64,000 nt of DNA from positions 186,001 to 250,000 of the forward strand of contig NZ_CP051131.1 of the NCBI RefSeq assembly GCF_013378075.1, read 5' to 3'. Both the position numbers and the translations under genes were made by a program. Below, one piece after another: positions 1 to 8,139 of the stretch. How positions within the stretch are numbered: the stretch's first letter is position 1; every line of letters starts with the position of its first letter. This DNA is from Parasphingopyxis algicola (lineage in GTDB: Bacteria; Pseudomonadota; Alphaproteobacteria; Sphingomonadales; Sphingomonadaceae). The notes under the pieces were generated by a model. The model saw only the letters and a list, made by a program, of their open reading frames with translations. It did no database searches and had not been told where the DNA came from.

Positions 1-571
1 AGGTGCCGACCGCGCCGGAGATCGCGCAGGTGGCGATTTCGGCGCGGGCCGCGGAAAGCCGGGCCTTGCAGCGATCGAACTCGGCATAGGCCTGGGCGAG
101 CTTCAGCCCGAAGGTCACCGGTTCCGCGTGGATCCCGTGGCTGCGCCCGATCGTCGGCGTCAACTTGTGTTCCATCGCGCGACTTTTGAGCGCCTCGAGC
201 AACGCATCGAGATCGGCCAGGAGAATATCCGAGGCGCGCGCCAGCTGCACCGCGAGGCAGGTGTCGAGCACGTCCGAGCTCGTCATTCCCTGATGCATGA
301 AGCGGGCTTCCTCGCCGACATTGTCCGCGACCCAGGTGAGGAAGGCGATCACGTCATGCTTGGTCACCGCCTCGATCGCGTCGATCGCCGCGACGTCGAT
401 TTCGGGCTCGGTCCCCCACCAGTCCCACAGCGCTTTCGCTGCCGATTCCGGAACGACGCCGCGCTTCGCCAGCGCCTCGGTCGCATGCGCCTCGATCTCG
501 AACCAGATCCGGAACTTCGATTCCGGTTCCCAGATGGCGGTCATTTCGGGCCGGGCATAGCGCGGGATCAT
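1..571 (-). CDS. purB: Adenylosuccinate lyase, partial (3' end outside window)
   Basis: This is the N-terminal 190 codons of adenylosuccinate lyase, the cytosolic fumarase/aspartase-superfamily enzyme that splits SAICAR and adenylosuccinate in purine synthesis. The reading frame starts at the ATG complementary to 569-571 with MIPRYARPEMTAIW, the usual alphaproteobacterial N-terminus. It continues through the substrate-binding segment FMHQGMTSSDVLDT and the segment TIGRSHGIHAEPVTFGLK, which holds the conserved active-site His. It runs open to the window edge, so the C-terminal catalytic loop is not visible. The 113 bases between it and the MNIO gene hold no clear feature. Identification rests on the conserved motifs seen by eye. 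Confidence 0.93.
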   Translation of the reverse strand, partial: MIPRYARPEMTAIWEPESKFRIWFEIEAHATEALAKRGVVPESAAKALWDWWGTEPEIDVAAIDAIEAVTKHDVIAFLTWVADNVGEEARFMHQGMTSSDVLDTCLAVQLARASDILLADLDALLEALKSRAMEHKLTPTIGRSHGIHAEPVTFGLKLAQAYAEFDRCKARLSAARAEIATCAISGAVGT

Positions 572-684
572 CGGCGGTTGGTCCTTGAGTCGATGGGCAG
601 CAGGAATGAAGCGCGGCGCTTAGCAGGAGCGCGCGCGCGGGACAAATCCGCCGCGCGTATCGGCGGCACATTCATGGGGAGAAT

Positions 685-2130
685 TCAGGCGGCTTTCAGT
701 ATCGGCGGCTGCACTTCGACCTCGATATCGGCCGGCAACGGAGGCTCGGCCCGAATGCCGTTGCGGATCGCCGTCAGCAGCGAAACCGGGTCGCAGCTGA
801 AGCGGACGAGCTGCGTCATGCCGGTCTCGGCCGCCTTCTGGGCCGCGAACTCGAACGCCGTCACTTCGGCGAGATGCGGAACGTCGCCATGGCGTTCCGA
901 GAAACGGGCGAAATTCCGGGCCTCGTCCGCCATGAACGGCTCGGGGCCGGTCTCCGCGAAATAGCGCAGCAGCAACGCGTCGAGCCCATCTTCGCCGAGC
1001 GACAGCCACAGATAGCGGGTCGTGAGCGGCAGCACATCGACGATACTGCCCCGCCGCGCCATCAGGATGAGGTCGACATAGATGTCGAACGCCGGATCGT
1101 CGTCAGGATGGGTCGGTTCGCCCCGGCAGCGCGCATCGATGCACCGCCGCAGATCGTCTTCCCATTCGGCCGGCGACGGATAGTCCGGCGGCGCCCGCAC
1201 ATCGATGGCTTCCGCCTCTTCGCCGACGGGCGAGGCCTGGCAATCGGCCGTCGGCGATTTCGCCGCGTACCAGATGGTTTGCAGCTGCCCGAGCAGATCG
1301 CGAATGTCCGCGACATCGATGTTCCGGGCATCGACATATTCCGGAATGATCTCGAAATTGATGGCCTTGAGGTTGGGAAGACCGGGCGCGGCGCGGCCGA
1401 GCAGTTCGATGACCTCCGGCTGCGGCAGGCCGCAATGCGAATCGAGCCAATAGCCGTTGTGATCCTGTCCGCCCGCGACATGGATTTCCCAGACATGATC
1501 GCGCGGCAATTGCGCGAGCACGGTTTCGGCATCGTCCCGCCCGTTGCGCTGGTTGCTCCAGATATTGTGCAGGTCGAGCAGGATCCCGCAATCGGCGCGG
1601 ACCGCGATCTCTCCCCAGAATGCGCCGTCCGGCATCTCGCCGGCGCGCGGCGCGAAATAGTTGACGCCGGTTTCGAACGCGAAGGGCAGGCCGAACAGGT
1701 CCTGCAACCGCTTGATGCGGTCGACGATCATCGCGACGCTTTCATGAGTTTGCGCCGGCGGCATCAGGAATCCCATGGCGCGCCGTTCATCCCCGTTGCC
1801 CGTCGACACGAAACTCGCATGGTCGCTCCACCAGGCGGGCTTCAGTATCGCCAGCGAGCGGCGCAGCGCATCGAGCTGGCGGTCGTCGAAACCGTTGGTC
1901 GAGGCGACCGGGCAGCCGACGCTGTGGACGAGCACCGACTTGCCGAGGTCGAGCAGCGAGGCGAACTTGGCTTCGTCGATCACGAACCGGCCTTCGCCCG
2001 GGCCGGACCGTTTGAACCAGAAGGCCTGGGGTTCGATTTCGAAGACGGTGCAGGCGTCGGACAGCTCTACCGCCAGGGCTTCGAGCCCTGGCAGGTAGAC
2101 GACCCCGACGCCCAGTGCGGGCGTGTTCAG
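685..2130 (-). CDS. DUF692/MNIO family enzyme with fused C-terminal partner-like domain
   Basis: Multinuclear non-heme iron oxidases (DUF692, TIM-barrel; MbnB, TglH, BufB) modify Cys or Asp residues of ribosomal peptides. Residues about 1-285 carry the expected ligand pattern: VLVHSVG (H69), SDHASF (D103, H104), FETGVNY (E153), LLDLHNIWSN (D186, N189), EIHVAGG (H217), LDSH (D230, H232) and NFEIIPE (E260). Residues about 310-481 form an extra domain that I do not recognise; by position it may replace the separate partner protein (TglI or DUF2063 type) of known systems. Homology to the family begins right at LNTPALGVGVVYLPG. The first in-frame ATG is at 2226, deep inside the upstream gene, so I prefer the CTG at 2130, which overlaps the upstream TGA by 4 nt. 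Substrate and product are unknown. Numbering here is from the CTG. Confidence 0.85.
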   Translation of the reverse strand: MNTPALGVGVVYLPGLEALAVELSDACTVFEIEPQAFWFKRSGPGEGRFVIDEAKFASLLDLGKSVLVHSVGCPVASTNGFDDRQLDALRRSLAILKPAWWSDHASFVSTGNGDERRAMGFLMPPAQTHESVAMIVDRIKRLQDLFGLPFAFETGVNYFAPRAGEMPDGAFWGEIAVRADCGILLDLHNIWSNQRNGRDDAETVLAQLPRDHVWEIHVAGGQDHNGYWLDSHCGLPQPEVIELLGRAAPGLPNLKAINFEIIPEYVDARNIDVADIRDLLGQLQTIWYAAKSPTADCQASPVGEEAEAIDVRAPPDYPSPAEWEDDLRRCIDARCRGEPTHPDDDPAFDIYVDLILMARRGSIVDVLPLTTRYLWLSLGEDGLDALLLRYFAETGPEPFMADEARNFARFSERHGDVPHLAEVTAFEFAAQKAAETGMTQLVRFSCDPVSLLTAIRNGIRAEPPLPADIEVEVQPPILKAA

Positions 2131-2354
2131 CCGAACTGTCCCGGCTGGACGTTGAGCTTCTCGTCGACGCGGAAGTCGCGGAAGATGTCCCAGCGGATAT
2201 CCCAGCCCGAGCAGCAGGCCAGGCATCCCAGCCGGCCGAGAATGTCCTTCTGGACCTGCTGGAACTTGTCGAAATCGTAGGCGACTTCGGCCGGCAGCGA
2301 CACCCGGACGGGTTTCGCCTGCGCGGTCAGACGGGAAATTTCCTTATGCTCCAT
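2127..2354 (-). CDS. Small Cys-cluster peptide, putative RiPP-type substrate of the adjacent MNIO
   Basis: A 75-residue protein starts at the ATG complementary to 2352-2354, behind a strong ribosome site (AAGGAGAGG, 4 nt spacing). An upstream in-frame ATG at 2441 would add residues that look like untranslated leader. It has no signal peptide or membrane segment. The N-terminal half (MEHKEISRLTAQAKPVRVSL) is polar and leader-like. The middle carries a Cys cluster, GRLGCLACCSGWDIRW (C44, C47, C48), followed by an aromatic and Asp-rich stretch, and it ends QPGQFG. Cys-containing precursors next to DUF692 enzymes are the known layout of methanobactin, TglA and bufferin pathways. That this is a substrate is inference; it could instead be a small metal-binding partner. 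It does not match any precursor class I know. Confidence 0.7.
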   Translation of the reverse strand: MEHKEISRLTAQAKPVRVSLPAEVAYDFDKFQQVQKDILGRLGCLACCSGWDIRWDIFRDFRVDEKLNVQPGQFG

Positions 2355-2475
2355 TTTGCCTCTCCTTTTTCGAGTTGTAGGGCGAGGCGAATTGTACGGG
2401 AGGACGATAGGCGGCCAAAGCGCCGTTGAGACGTAAGGCACCAGATATGCGCCGATTTGAAGGATCGTTACAGTA

Positions 2476-2535
2476 ATTGTATAAAGGCGACACAGTCATT
2501 GTATAAAGACGACATCGCTATTGTACAAAAGCGAC
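2476..2535. repeat. Three 16-bp direct repeats, 22-bp period, upstream of the peptide-MNIO unit
   Basis: Copies lie at 2476-2491 (ATTGTATAAAGGCGAC), 2498-2513 (ATTGTATAAAGACGAC) and 2520-2535 (ATTGTACAAAAGCGAC), with 6-nt spacers. The 22-bp period equals two helical turns, so a bound protein would sit on one face of the DNA. On the minus strand the copies read GTCG(C/T)(C/T)TTTATACAAT and lie 120-180 nt upstream of the peptide start. This looks like an operator array. TTGTACAA-like direct repeats are known for MerR-family regulators such as CarH/LitR, but which protein binds here is unknown. The rest of the gap from 2355 to 2475 and from 2536 to 2663 shows nothing else that I recognise. Confidence 0.6.
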
Positions 2536-2663
2536 ATGTCATGAATTTGACTTCCTTTTGAGGCCTATTTTGCGCCCCGAGTCGCGCTGTCATATATATT
2601 TCATATCAATTACGGGCGAGGCGGTTACTCCCTTCAGACAGGAACAGGCACAGAAGTGGTTCT

Positions 2664-2757
2664 CGTCATTGCGAGGAGCCGAAGGCGACGCGGCGATCCA
2701 GAGCGGCAAACAACACCGCTTGCTGCTCTGGATTGCTTCGCTGCGCTCGCAATGACG
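2664..2757. repeat. Palindromic intergenic repeat, copy 1 of 5
   Basis: A 94-bp inverted repeat opens CGTCATTGCGAGGAGC and closes GCTCGCAATGACG. Inner arms of the type CGATCCAGAGC and GCTCTGGATTG flank a short variable loop. The same design recurs at 3876, 8528, 12153 and 14344. It lies in the gap downstream of the quinone oxidoreductase gene. Confidence 0.85.
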
Positions 2758-2847
2758 ATCCTGTCGGAAGGGGCAAACACCGCGGTCGAGGGGGATTGCG
2801 TACTGACTGCCCGCCAGACTCCGGATAGGCACCGGGATCGGGGAGCG

Positions 2848-3846
2848 TCAGCCGCCCGGCGCGATCACGACCCGCCCGACGACCTTGCGCGTCCGCATCA
2901 TCTCGAACGCGTCGCGCCAGTCGGAGAGGGGGAGGGCGGCGTGGACGCGCGGTTTCAGCCGGCGCGCTTCGGCAAGCGCCCAGATCGCGTCGAAATTCTC
3001 TTCGCCGCGCTCGGGATGGCGGCGGCCATATTCGCCCGCGCGCACGCCGACGACCGAGAAGCCCTTGATGAGCGGGATATTGGTCGGGACGGTCGCGATC
3101 CGGCCCGAGGCGAAGCCCACGACCAGCAGCCGCCCGCCAAAGGCGATGCAGCGCGTGCTCTCGTCGAAGATATCGCCGCCGACCGGATCGTAGATCACGT
3201 CCGCACCGCCATGCGTGATGTCTTTCACCCGCTCGCGGAATCCGTCCGTGACGTTCAGGCATGCATCGGGCGCATAGTTTTCCGCGACGATCGCGAGCTT
3301 GTCGTCGGACGCCGATGCGGCGATCACCCGCGCGCCGAGCGCCTTGGCGAGATCGACCGCGGCCAGTCCGACGCCGCCGGCCGCGCCATGGACGAGCACC
3401 CATTCGGCCGGCTGCAACGTCGCGCGCCGCACCAGCGCGACCCAGGCGGTCAGATAGGCGACGCCGAACGCCGCGGCCGCATCGAACGCCATGCCCTTCG
3501 GTTTGGGCCGGAGCGCCGCGACCGGGCAGATCGCATATTGGGCGAACCCGCCGGTGCCCAGCGTCGCGACAACGGCATCGCCGACCACGAAAGAGCCGCT
3601 CTCGCCGCCAAGCGCCACGATCTCGCCCGCGATATCGTTGCCCGGCACGAAAGGCAGGTCGGGCCGGTGCTGATACTTGCCCTCGGTCATCAAGAGATCG
3701 GGAAAGCCGAGCGCCGCGGCGTGAACCTTTATCAGCGCCTCGCCGGGTCCCGGCTCAGGCACGGGTATCTCCGCCACGCCGCACCCGGCGAAATCGGGCG
3801 CGAGATCGGCGACCTGAAGCGCCTGCATCGTTTCGGGAATTGTCAT
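2848..3846 (-). CDS. NADPH:quinone oxidoreductase, MDR/zinc-free alcohol dehydrogenase family
   Basis: A 332-aa medium-chain dehydrogenase/reductase of the quinone-oxidoreductase (QorA-like) type, which reduces quinones or activated alkenes with NADPH in the cytosol. The N-terminal GroES-like domain has the segment LPFVPGNDIAGEIVALG, and the Rossmann domain has the nucleotide-binding run HGAAGGVGLAAVDLAKALGARVIA. The zinc-binding Cys residues of true alcohol dehydrogenases are absent. I chose the ATG at 3846 (MTIPETMQALQV) because the upstream extension to 3906 runs into palindromic repeat copy 2. It is a single gene between two such repeats, and the exact substrate cannot be told. Confidence 0.88.
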   Translation of the reverse strand: MTIPETMQALQVADLAPDFAGCGVAEIPVPEPGPGEALIKVHAAALGFPDLLMTEGKYQHRPDLPFVPGNDIAGEIVALGGESGSFVVGDAVVATLGTGGFAQYAICPVAALRPKPKGMAFDAAAAFGVAYLTAWVALVRRATLQPAEWVLVHGAAGGVGLAAVDLAKALGARVIAASASDDKLAIVAENYAPDACLNVTDGFRERVKDITHGGADVIYDPVGGDIFDESTRCIAFGGRLLVVGFASGRIATVPTNIPLIKGFSVVGVRAGEYGRRHPERGEENFDAIWALAEARRLKPRVHAALPLSDWRDAFEMMRTRKVVGRVVIAPGG

Positions 3847-3875
3847 CTCGACCACCGTCTCCTGGCACCAATCAC

Positions 3876-3972
3876 CGTCATTGCGAGCGTCGAAGGCGCG
3901 CGGCAATCCAGAGCAACGGGCGATGCGCTCGCGGCTCTGGATTGCTTCGTCGCTGCGCTCCTCGCAATGACG
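3876..3972. repeat. Palindromic intergenic repeat, copy 2 of 5
   Basis: A 97-bp inverted repeat runs from CGTCATTGCGAGCG to CTCCTCGCAATGACG, with inner arms GCAATCCAGAGC and GCTCTGGATTGC. It fills most of the space between the quinone oxidoreductase start and the radC stop. Confidence 0.85.
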
Positions 3973-4004
3973 AAATCTGGTCCGCGGGACTCAACACCGT
4001 CACC

Positions 4005-4688
4005 TCAAATCAGCCCCTGGCTCCGGAGGCTCGTCTGCCCCTTGCTGCCGATGATCAGATGGTCGTGCACCGCGATGCCGAGCGGGCGGGCGGCTTCGGC
4101 GACTTCGCGGGTCAGCTGGATATCGGCCTTGCTCGGCGCGGGATCGCCGGAGGGGTGGTTATGGACGAGGATCAGTCCGCTGGCATGGAGATCGATCGCG
4201 CGGCGAATGATCTCGCGGACATAGATGGCGGCCTGGTCGATCGAGCCCTCGGTGACGATCTCGTCGCGGATCAGCACATTCTTGCCGTCGAGATGGAGCA
4301 CGCGGACCCGCTCGATCGGCTCATGCGCCATATCGGCGTGAAGATAGTCGATCAGCGCCTGCCAGTTGGAGAGGATCGGTTTTTCGCGGATTTCGTCCGC
4401 CAGCAGGCGGAGCGCCGAGGCCTTGGCGATCATCAGCGACGCGACCGCTCCTTCGCTGAGGCCGCCGATCCGAGACAGCGCTTCGGGCTCGGCCGAGAGC
4501 AGGGCGCCGAACCCGCCGAATTCGCCGATCAGCCGCTTGGCGAGCGGCTTCGTGTCGCGACGCGGGATCGCCAGCGCGAGCAGATATTCGACCAGCTCGT
4601 GATCGAGCAGCGCGTCATGCCCGCCCTCGATCAGGCGTTTCCGAAGCCGGGCGCGGTGTCCCGTGCCGTCTGTGGGCGCGTCTGCCAT
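4005..4688 (-). CDS. radC: RadC-family JAB/MPN domain protein
   Basis: A 227-aa RadC-family protein. An N-terminal helix-hairpin-helix-like part (residues about 1-95, ending near GFGALLSAEPEALSRIGGL) is followed by a JAB1/MPN metalloprotease-like domain with the zinc motif ILVHNHPSGDPAPSKAD, in which both His and the Asp are present. The family name comes from an old link to DNA repair that later work did not support; the true role is unsettled. Length is normal for the family. It is transcribed away from ydbH, with only 53 bp between their starts, so the two promoters must be packed into that gap. Confidence 0.92.
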   Translation of the reverse strand: MADAPTDGTGHRARLRKRLIEGGHDALLDHELVEYLLALAIPRRDTKPLAKRLIGEFGGFGALLSAEPEALSRIGGLSEGAVASLMIAKASALRLLADEIREKPILSNWQALIDYLHADMAHEPIERVRVLHLDGKNVLIRDEIVTEGSIDQAAIYVREIIRRAIDLHASGLILVHNHPSGDPAPSKADIQLTREVAEAARPLGIAVHDHLIIGSKGQTSLRSQGLI

Positions 4689-4741
4689 GGGTGTTTGCTA
4701 TCGGGATGGCGGCGCGCGCGCAATCGCGCTAGTCGGGACGC

Positions 4742-7700
4742 ATGGAAGAAAGCCCGCCTGTTCAGAAGGATGCGTGGCGGCGGAAACGCTACTGGCTGGG
4801 TGGAATCGCCGCGCTGGCCGCGATCGGGCTCGGCATCACCTGGACGCAGCGAGAGGGCATCGCGGTCCGCTATATCGACGGTCTGCTCGCCGAGGCCGAG
4901 ACGCAGGGCGGCTATGAGATCGCCGAACTGGGGCTGACCCGCCAGCGGGTCGAGAATCTCGTCATCGGCGATCCCGACGACCCGGATCTGACGGTCGAAC
5001 GGGCGGATATCTATCTGCGGTTCGGCTTCGGCTATCCCGGGATCCGGCGGGTCGTCGCGCGCGGCGTGCGACTGAACGGCAGGCTCGTCGACGGCGAAAT
5101 CGATCTTGGCCAGCTCAACGGACTGTTGCCCGAACCGACGGGCGAGCCTTTCATGTTGCCGGCGATGGAGCTCGATATCCGCGACGCGGTGATGCAGCTG
5201 GAGACGCCTTATGGGCCGGTGGCGCTGGCGGCGGCCGGGTCGGGGCAGTTGCAGGGCGGGTTTCGCGGGCAATTGGCCGCGGCAAGCCCGGGGCTGACCT
5301 ATCAGGGATGCGAGGCAGAGGCGGTGCGGATGCATGTCGCGCTCGGCGTCGAGGACCGGCGACCATCGGTGGAGGGGCCGGTCCGCGCCGCCGGCCTGAC
5401 CTGTCCCGAAAGCGAATTGGCGCTCGCCGAACCCGAACTGGCGATCGACGCGATCTTTTCCGAAAGCCTCGACCGCTGGGGCGGCGATGCCGAATTGATC
5501 GCGGCGTCGTTGACGCATGAACAGGGCCGCGCCGCGGAGACCCGGCTCATGCTCTCGTTCGACGGCGAAACCGGGGGGCGGACGACCGGCACGGTCCGGC
5601 TGCGCCTCGCCGATGCGCGCGGGCTGGATGTGATTGCCGAACGCCTCGGCGTGCTCGGCCATTACCGGCTGCGCGCGGGCGGCGCGTCGATCGGCTTCGA
5701 CGGCGATGTCGAACTGGCGAGCGCGCGGCTGGGGCCGTCGGCGCTGGCCGGGGCGACCGACGCCTTGCGCGGCGCCGCGGGCACGCCGCTCGGCCCGGTC
5801 GGCACGATGCTCGCCCGCGCCGTGCAGGCAGCGGGCGGCAATTTCGACGCGCAATTCGCGCTGACCGCGGCCTATGGCGAGCAGGGCGGGGCGGTCCGTT
5901 TCTCGGAGATTCGCGGCAGCAGCGAAAGCGGGGCCCAACTCGCCCTCGAACGCGGCGAGGGGGTGCAATATGGCTGGCCCGATCGCGGCCTGCGGTTCGA
6001 CGGCGCAATGCGGCTGGCGGGTGGCGGCTTTCCGCAAAGCTATGTGACGATCGACCAGGAACGCGCGGGCGGGCCGGTCGAGGGCTATGCCGAAGTCGCG
6101 CCGATCCGGACGGGCAATGCCGTTTTACGGCTCGCCCCGGTGCGGTTCACGGCCGCGGCGGACGGGAATACGCGGATCGTCACGCAAATCGAGATGACGG
6201 GGCCAGTGGCCGATGGCCGGGTGGACCGGCTGCGGATGCCGGTTGCGGGCACGCTCGGGCCGGGCGGGCGGCTCGCGGTAGGCCAGGGCTGCGTGCCGGT
6301 GCGCTGGGACCGGCTGGCCGTCGCCGGAGTCGTCGTCGGGCCGACCCAGCTGCCTTTCTGCCCGATCGCGGGCGGCACCCTGGTCCGCTATACCCCGGGC
6401 GCCGGTGTGAGCGGCGGCGGGCGGCTGGCGCGGCCGCGCCTGCAAGGCCGGTTGGGCGAATCGCCGCTGTCGATCGTCGCGCGCGAATTCCGGCTGCCGC
6501 TCGGCCGTCCGGCCTTCGCCGTCGACGCGCTCTCGGTGCGCCTCGGACCGGCCGGCGAACAGTCCGAACTCGATATCGCGCGGCTGGCGGCGGATTTCGT
6601 AGCGGGCGGCGTCGACGGCACCTATGCGGGCGCGGAGGGCCAGATTGCGAACGTCCCGATCCGGATGGGCGACGGTTCGGGCGACTGGCGGTTCGCGGGC
6701 GGCGTGCTGGCGGTCGACGGGATCGCCGAGGTCACCAACACCGCGCCCGATCCGCTGTTCGAGCCGCTGGTCGTGCGCGACATGGCGCTCCGGCTCGAGA
6801 ACAGCCTGATCCGGGTGACCGGCGGGCTGCGCGGGCCGAAACAGGATGTGCTCGTCGCCGATGTCGATCTCTACCACGACCTTGCCGACGGGACGGGGGA
6901 GGCGGTGCTCGATACCGAGCGGCTGGCGTTCAACGACCGGGTCCAGCCGACCGACCTCACCGATCTCGTGCTCGGCATCGTTGCCGAGGTCGAGGGGCTG
7001 GTCAGCGGTACCGGCACGATCCGCTGGGACGCGGCGGGCAATGTCACGAGCGACGGCGTCTACCAGCTCACCGATATCGATCTCGCCGCCCCGTTCGGCC
7101 CGGTGCGCGGGCTCGATACCGAGATCCGCTTCACCGACCTGCTCGGCATGAACACGGCGCCTGGCCAGATCGCGACGGTGCGCGAGGTCAATCCCGGCGT
7201 GCTCGTGGAAGACGGAACGGTGCGCTACGAGTTCCTCGACAGCAACCGGGTCCGGGTGGAGGGCGCGCGCTGGCCCTTTGCCGGGGGCGAGCTGATCCTC
7301 GAACCGACGATCCTCGATTTCCGGGTCGACCGGGCGCGCCACCTGGTGTTTCGAGTCGAGGGCGTCGATGCCTTCCAGTTTCTCGAGGCGCGCGATTTCG
7401 AGAATATCGTCGCGACCGGCCTGTTCGACGGCAAGCTGCCGATGGTGTTCGACCAGGATGGCGGGCGGATCGAGGACGGGCGGCTGGTATCGCGCGTCGG
7501 CGGCGGCACCTTCTCCTATGTCGGCGAGATCAGCGACGTGAATCTCGGCGTGTTCGGCAGCCTCGCCTTCAACGCGCTCGAGCTGATCCGCTACAGCGAG
7601 CTGGCGATCGCGTTCGACGGCGCGATCGACGGCGAGATGGTGACGAGTATCGAATTCACCGGCGTCTCGCCCAATCTGGCGCGCGAGGGGCAGGGCTTCA

Positions 7701-7903
7701 TCGTCGCCGGCTTCACCCGCGAACTCGCCGAAATCCCGATCCGCTTCGACATCACGATGAACGCGCCGTTCAACCAGATGCTCTATTCCTTCCGGCTGCT
7801 CGACGATCCCGGTTTCCTCGTCAATCAGGCGATCCGCGCCCGGATAAACCGAATACAAGCCGAACAGGGCGTTCAGCCCTCCGAAAGCGATATCATGCCA
7901 TGA
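4742..7903 (+). CDS. ydbH: YdbH-family intermembrane phospholipid transport protein
   Basis: A 1053-aa protein with one N-terminal membrane anchor (RYWLGGIAALAAIGLGITW, residues about 15-33) and a very long beta-rich periplasmic body. The C-terminal part (from about residue 780) fits the YdbH/DctA-YdbH domain. In E. coli, YdbH is an AsmA-like inner-membrane protein that joins the outer-membrane lipoprotein YnbE to form a bridge for phospholipids to the outer membrane. The next two genes encode YnbE-like and YdbL-like proteins with 4-nt overlaps, which strongly supports the call. The start ATG at 4742 precedes a hydrophilic MEESPPVQKDAWRRKR segment that suits a cytoplasmic N-tail. Confidence 0.9.
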   Translation: MEESPPVQKDAWRRKRYWLGGIAALAAIGLGITWTQREGIAVRYIDGLLAEAETQGGYEIAELGLTRQRVENLVIGDPDDPDLTVERADIYLRFGFGYPGIRRVVARGVRLNGRLVDGEIDLGQLNGLLPEPTGEPFMLPAMELDIRDAVMQLETPYGPVALAAAGSGQLQGGFRGQLAAASPGLTYQGCEAEAVRMHVALGVEDRRPSVEGPVRAAGLTCPESELALAEPELAIDAIFSESLDRWGGDAELIAASLTHEQGRAAETRLMLSFDGETGGRTTGTVRLRLADARGLDVIAERLGVLGHYRLRAGGASIGFDGDVELASARLGPSALAGATDALRGAAGTPLGPVGTMLARAVQAAGGNFDAQFALTAAYGEQGGAVRFSEIRGSSESGAQLALERGEGVQYGWPDRGLRFDGAMRLAGGGFPQSYVTIDQERAGGPVEGYAEVAPIRTGNAVLRLAPVRFTAAADGNTRIVTQIEMTGPVADGRVDRLRMPVAGTLGPGGRLAVGQGCVPVRWDRLAVAGVVVGPTQLPFCPIAGGTLVRYTPGAGVSGGGRLARPRLQGRLGESPLSIVAREFRLPLGRPAFAVDALSVRLGPAGEQSELDIARLAADFVAGGVDGTYAGAEGQIANVPIRMGDGSGDWRFAGGVLAVDGIAEVTNTAPDPLFEPLVVRDMALRLENSLIRVTGGLRGPKQDVLVADVDLYHDLADGTGEAVLDTERLAFNDRVQPTDLTDLVLGIVAEVEGLVSGTGTIRWDAAGNVTSDGVYQLTDIDLAAPFGPVRGLDTEIRFTDLLGMNTAPGQIATVREVNPGVLVEDGTVRYEFLDSNRVRVEGARWPFAGGELILEPTILDFRVDRARHLVFRVEGVDAFQFLEARDFENIVATGLFDGKLPMVFDQDGGRIEDGRLVSRVGGGTFSYVGEISDVNLGVFGSLAFNALELIRYSELAIAFDGAIDGEMVTSIEFTGVSPNLAREGQGFIVAGFTRELAEIPIRFDITMNAPFNQMLYSFRLLDDPGFLVNQAIRARINRIQAEQGVQPSESDIMP

Positions 7904-7950
7904 AGACTGCAACATTGACGTTGAAGGAGGACAATGCGACCGACGGACGG

Positions 7951-8139
7951 ATGAACCGGCCAACCCTTTTCGCGACGGCGATTTTCGCTGTTTTGACAAG
8001 CGGTTGCGTACAGGTGTCCGCGCCCGAAGAACCCATTGTGATCGAACTGAATATTAGCGTGCAACAGACTGTCGACGTGAATCTGCAGGAAGATGTCGAG
8101 AATCTGATCGAAAACAATCCGGAGCTGTTTCCAGAATGA
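7951..8139 (+). CDS. ynbE: YnbE-like outer-membrane lipoprotein
   Basis: A 62-aa lipoprotein with an N-terminal signal (MNRPTLFATAIFAVLTSGC, lipobox LTSGC) and a mature part containing VQVSAPEEPIVIELN, VQQTVDVNLQEDVENLI and NNPELFPE, the usual YnbE pattern. In E. coli, YnbE multimers are proposed to meet YdbH by beta-strand pairing. I chose ATG 7951 because it gives a normal lipoprotein signal. An ATG at 7900 overlaps the ydbH stop (ATGA) and would add 17 polar residues; an AAGGAGG at 7923 suits neither start perfectly. The gene is too short to stand alone but is secure in this operon. Confidence 0.85.
   Translation: MNRPTLFATAIFAVLTSGCVQVSAPEEPIVIELNISVQQTVDVNLQEDVENLIENNPELFPE

Noticed and set aside
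874-2280. A 468-codon open frame on the plus strand opposite the MNIO gene
   Set aside because: It lies antisense to a gene with strong family motifs and contains the low-complexity Arg/Asp/Ala pattern of shadow frames in GC-rich DNA.
4631-7999. Long minus-strand frames of 468 and 624 codons opposite ydbH
   Set aside because: They are frame shadows of ydbH, with Arg-, Pro- and His-rich composition and no recognisable domain. ydbH and its two partners are clearly coding.
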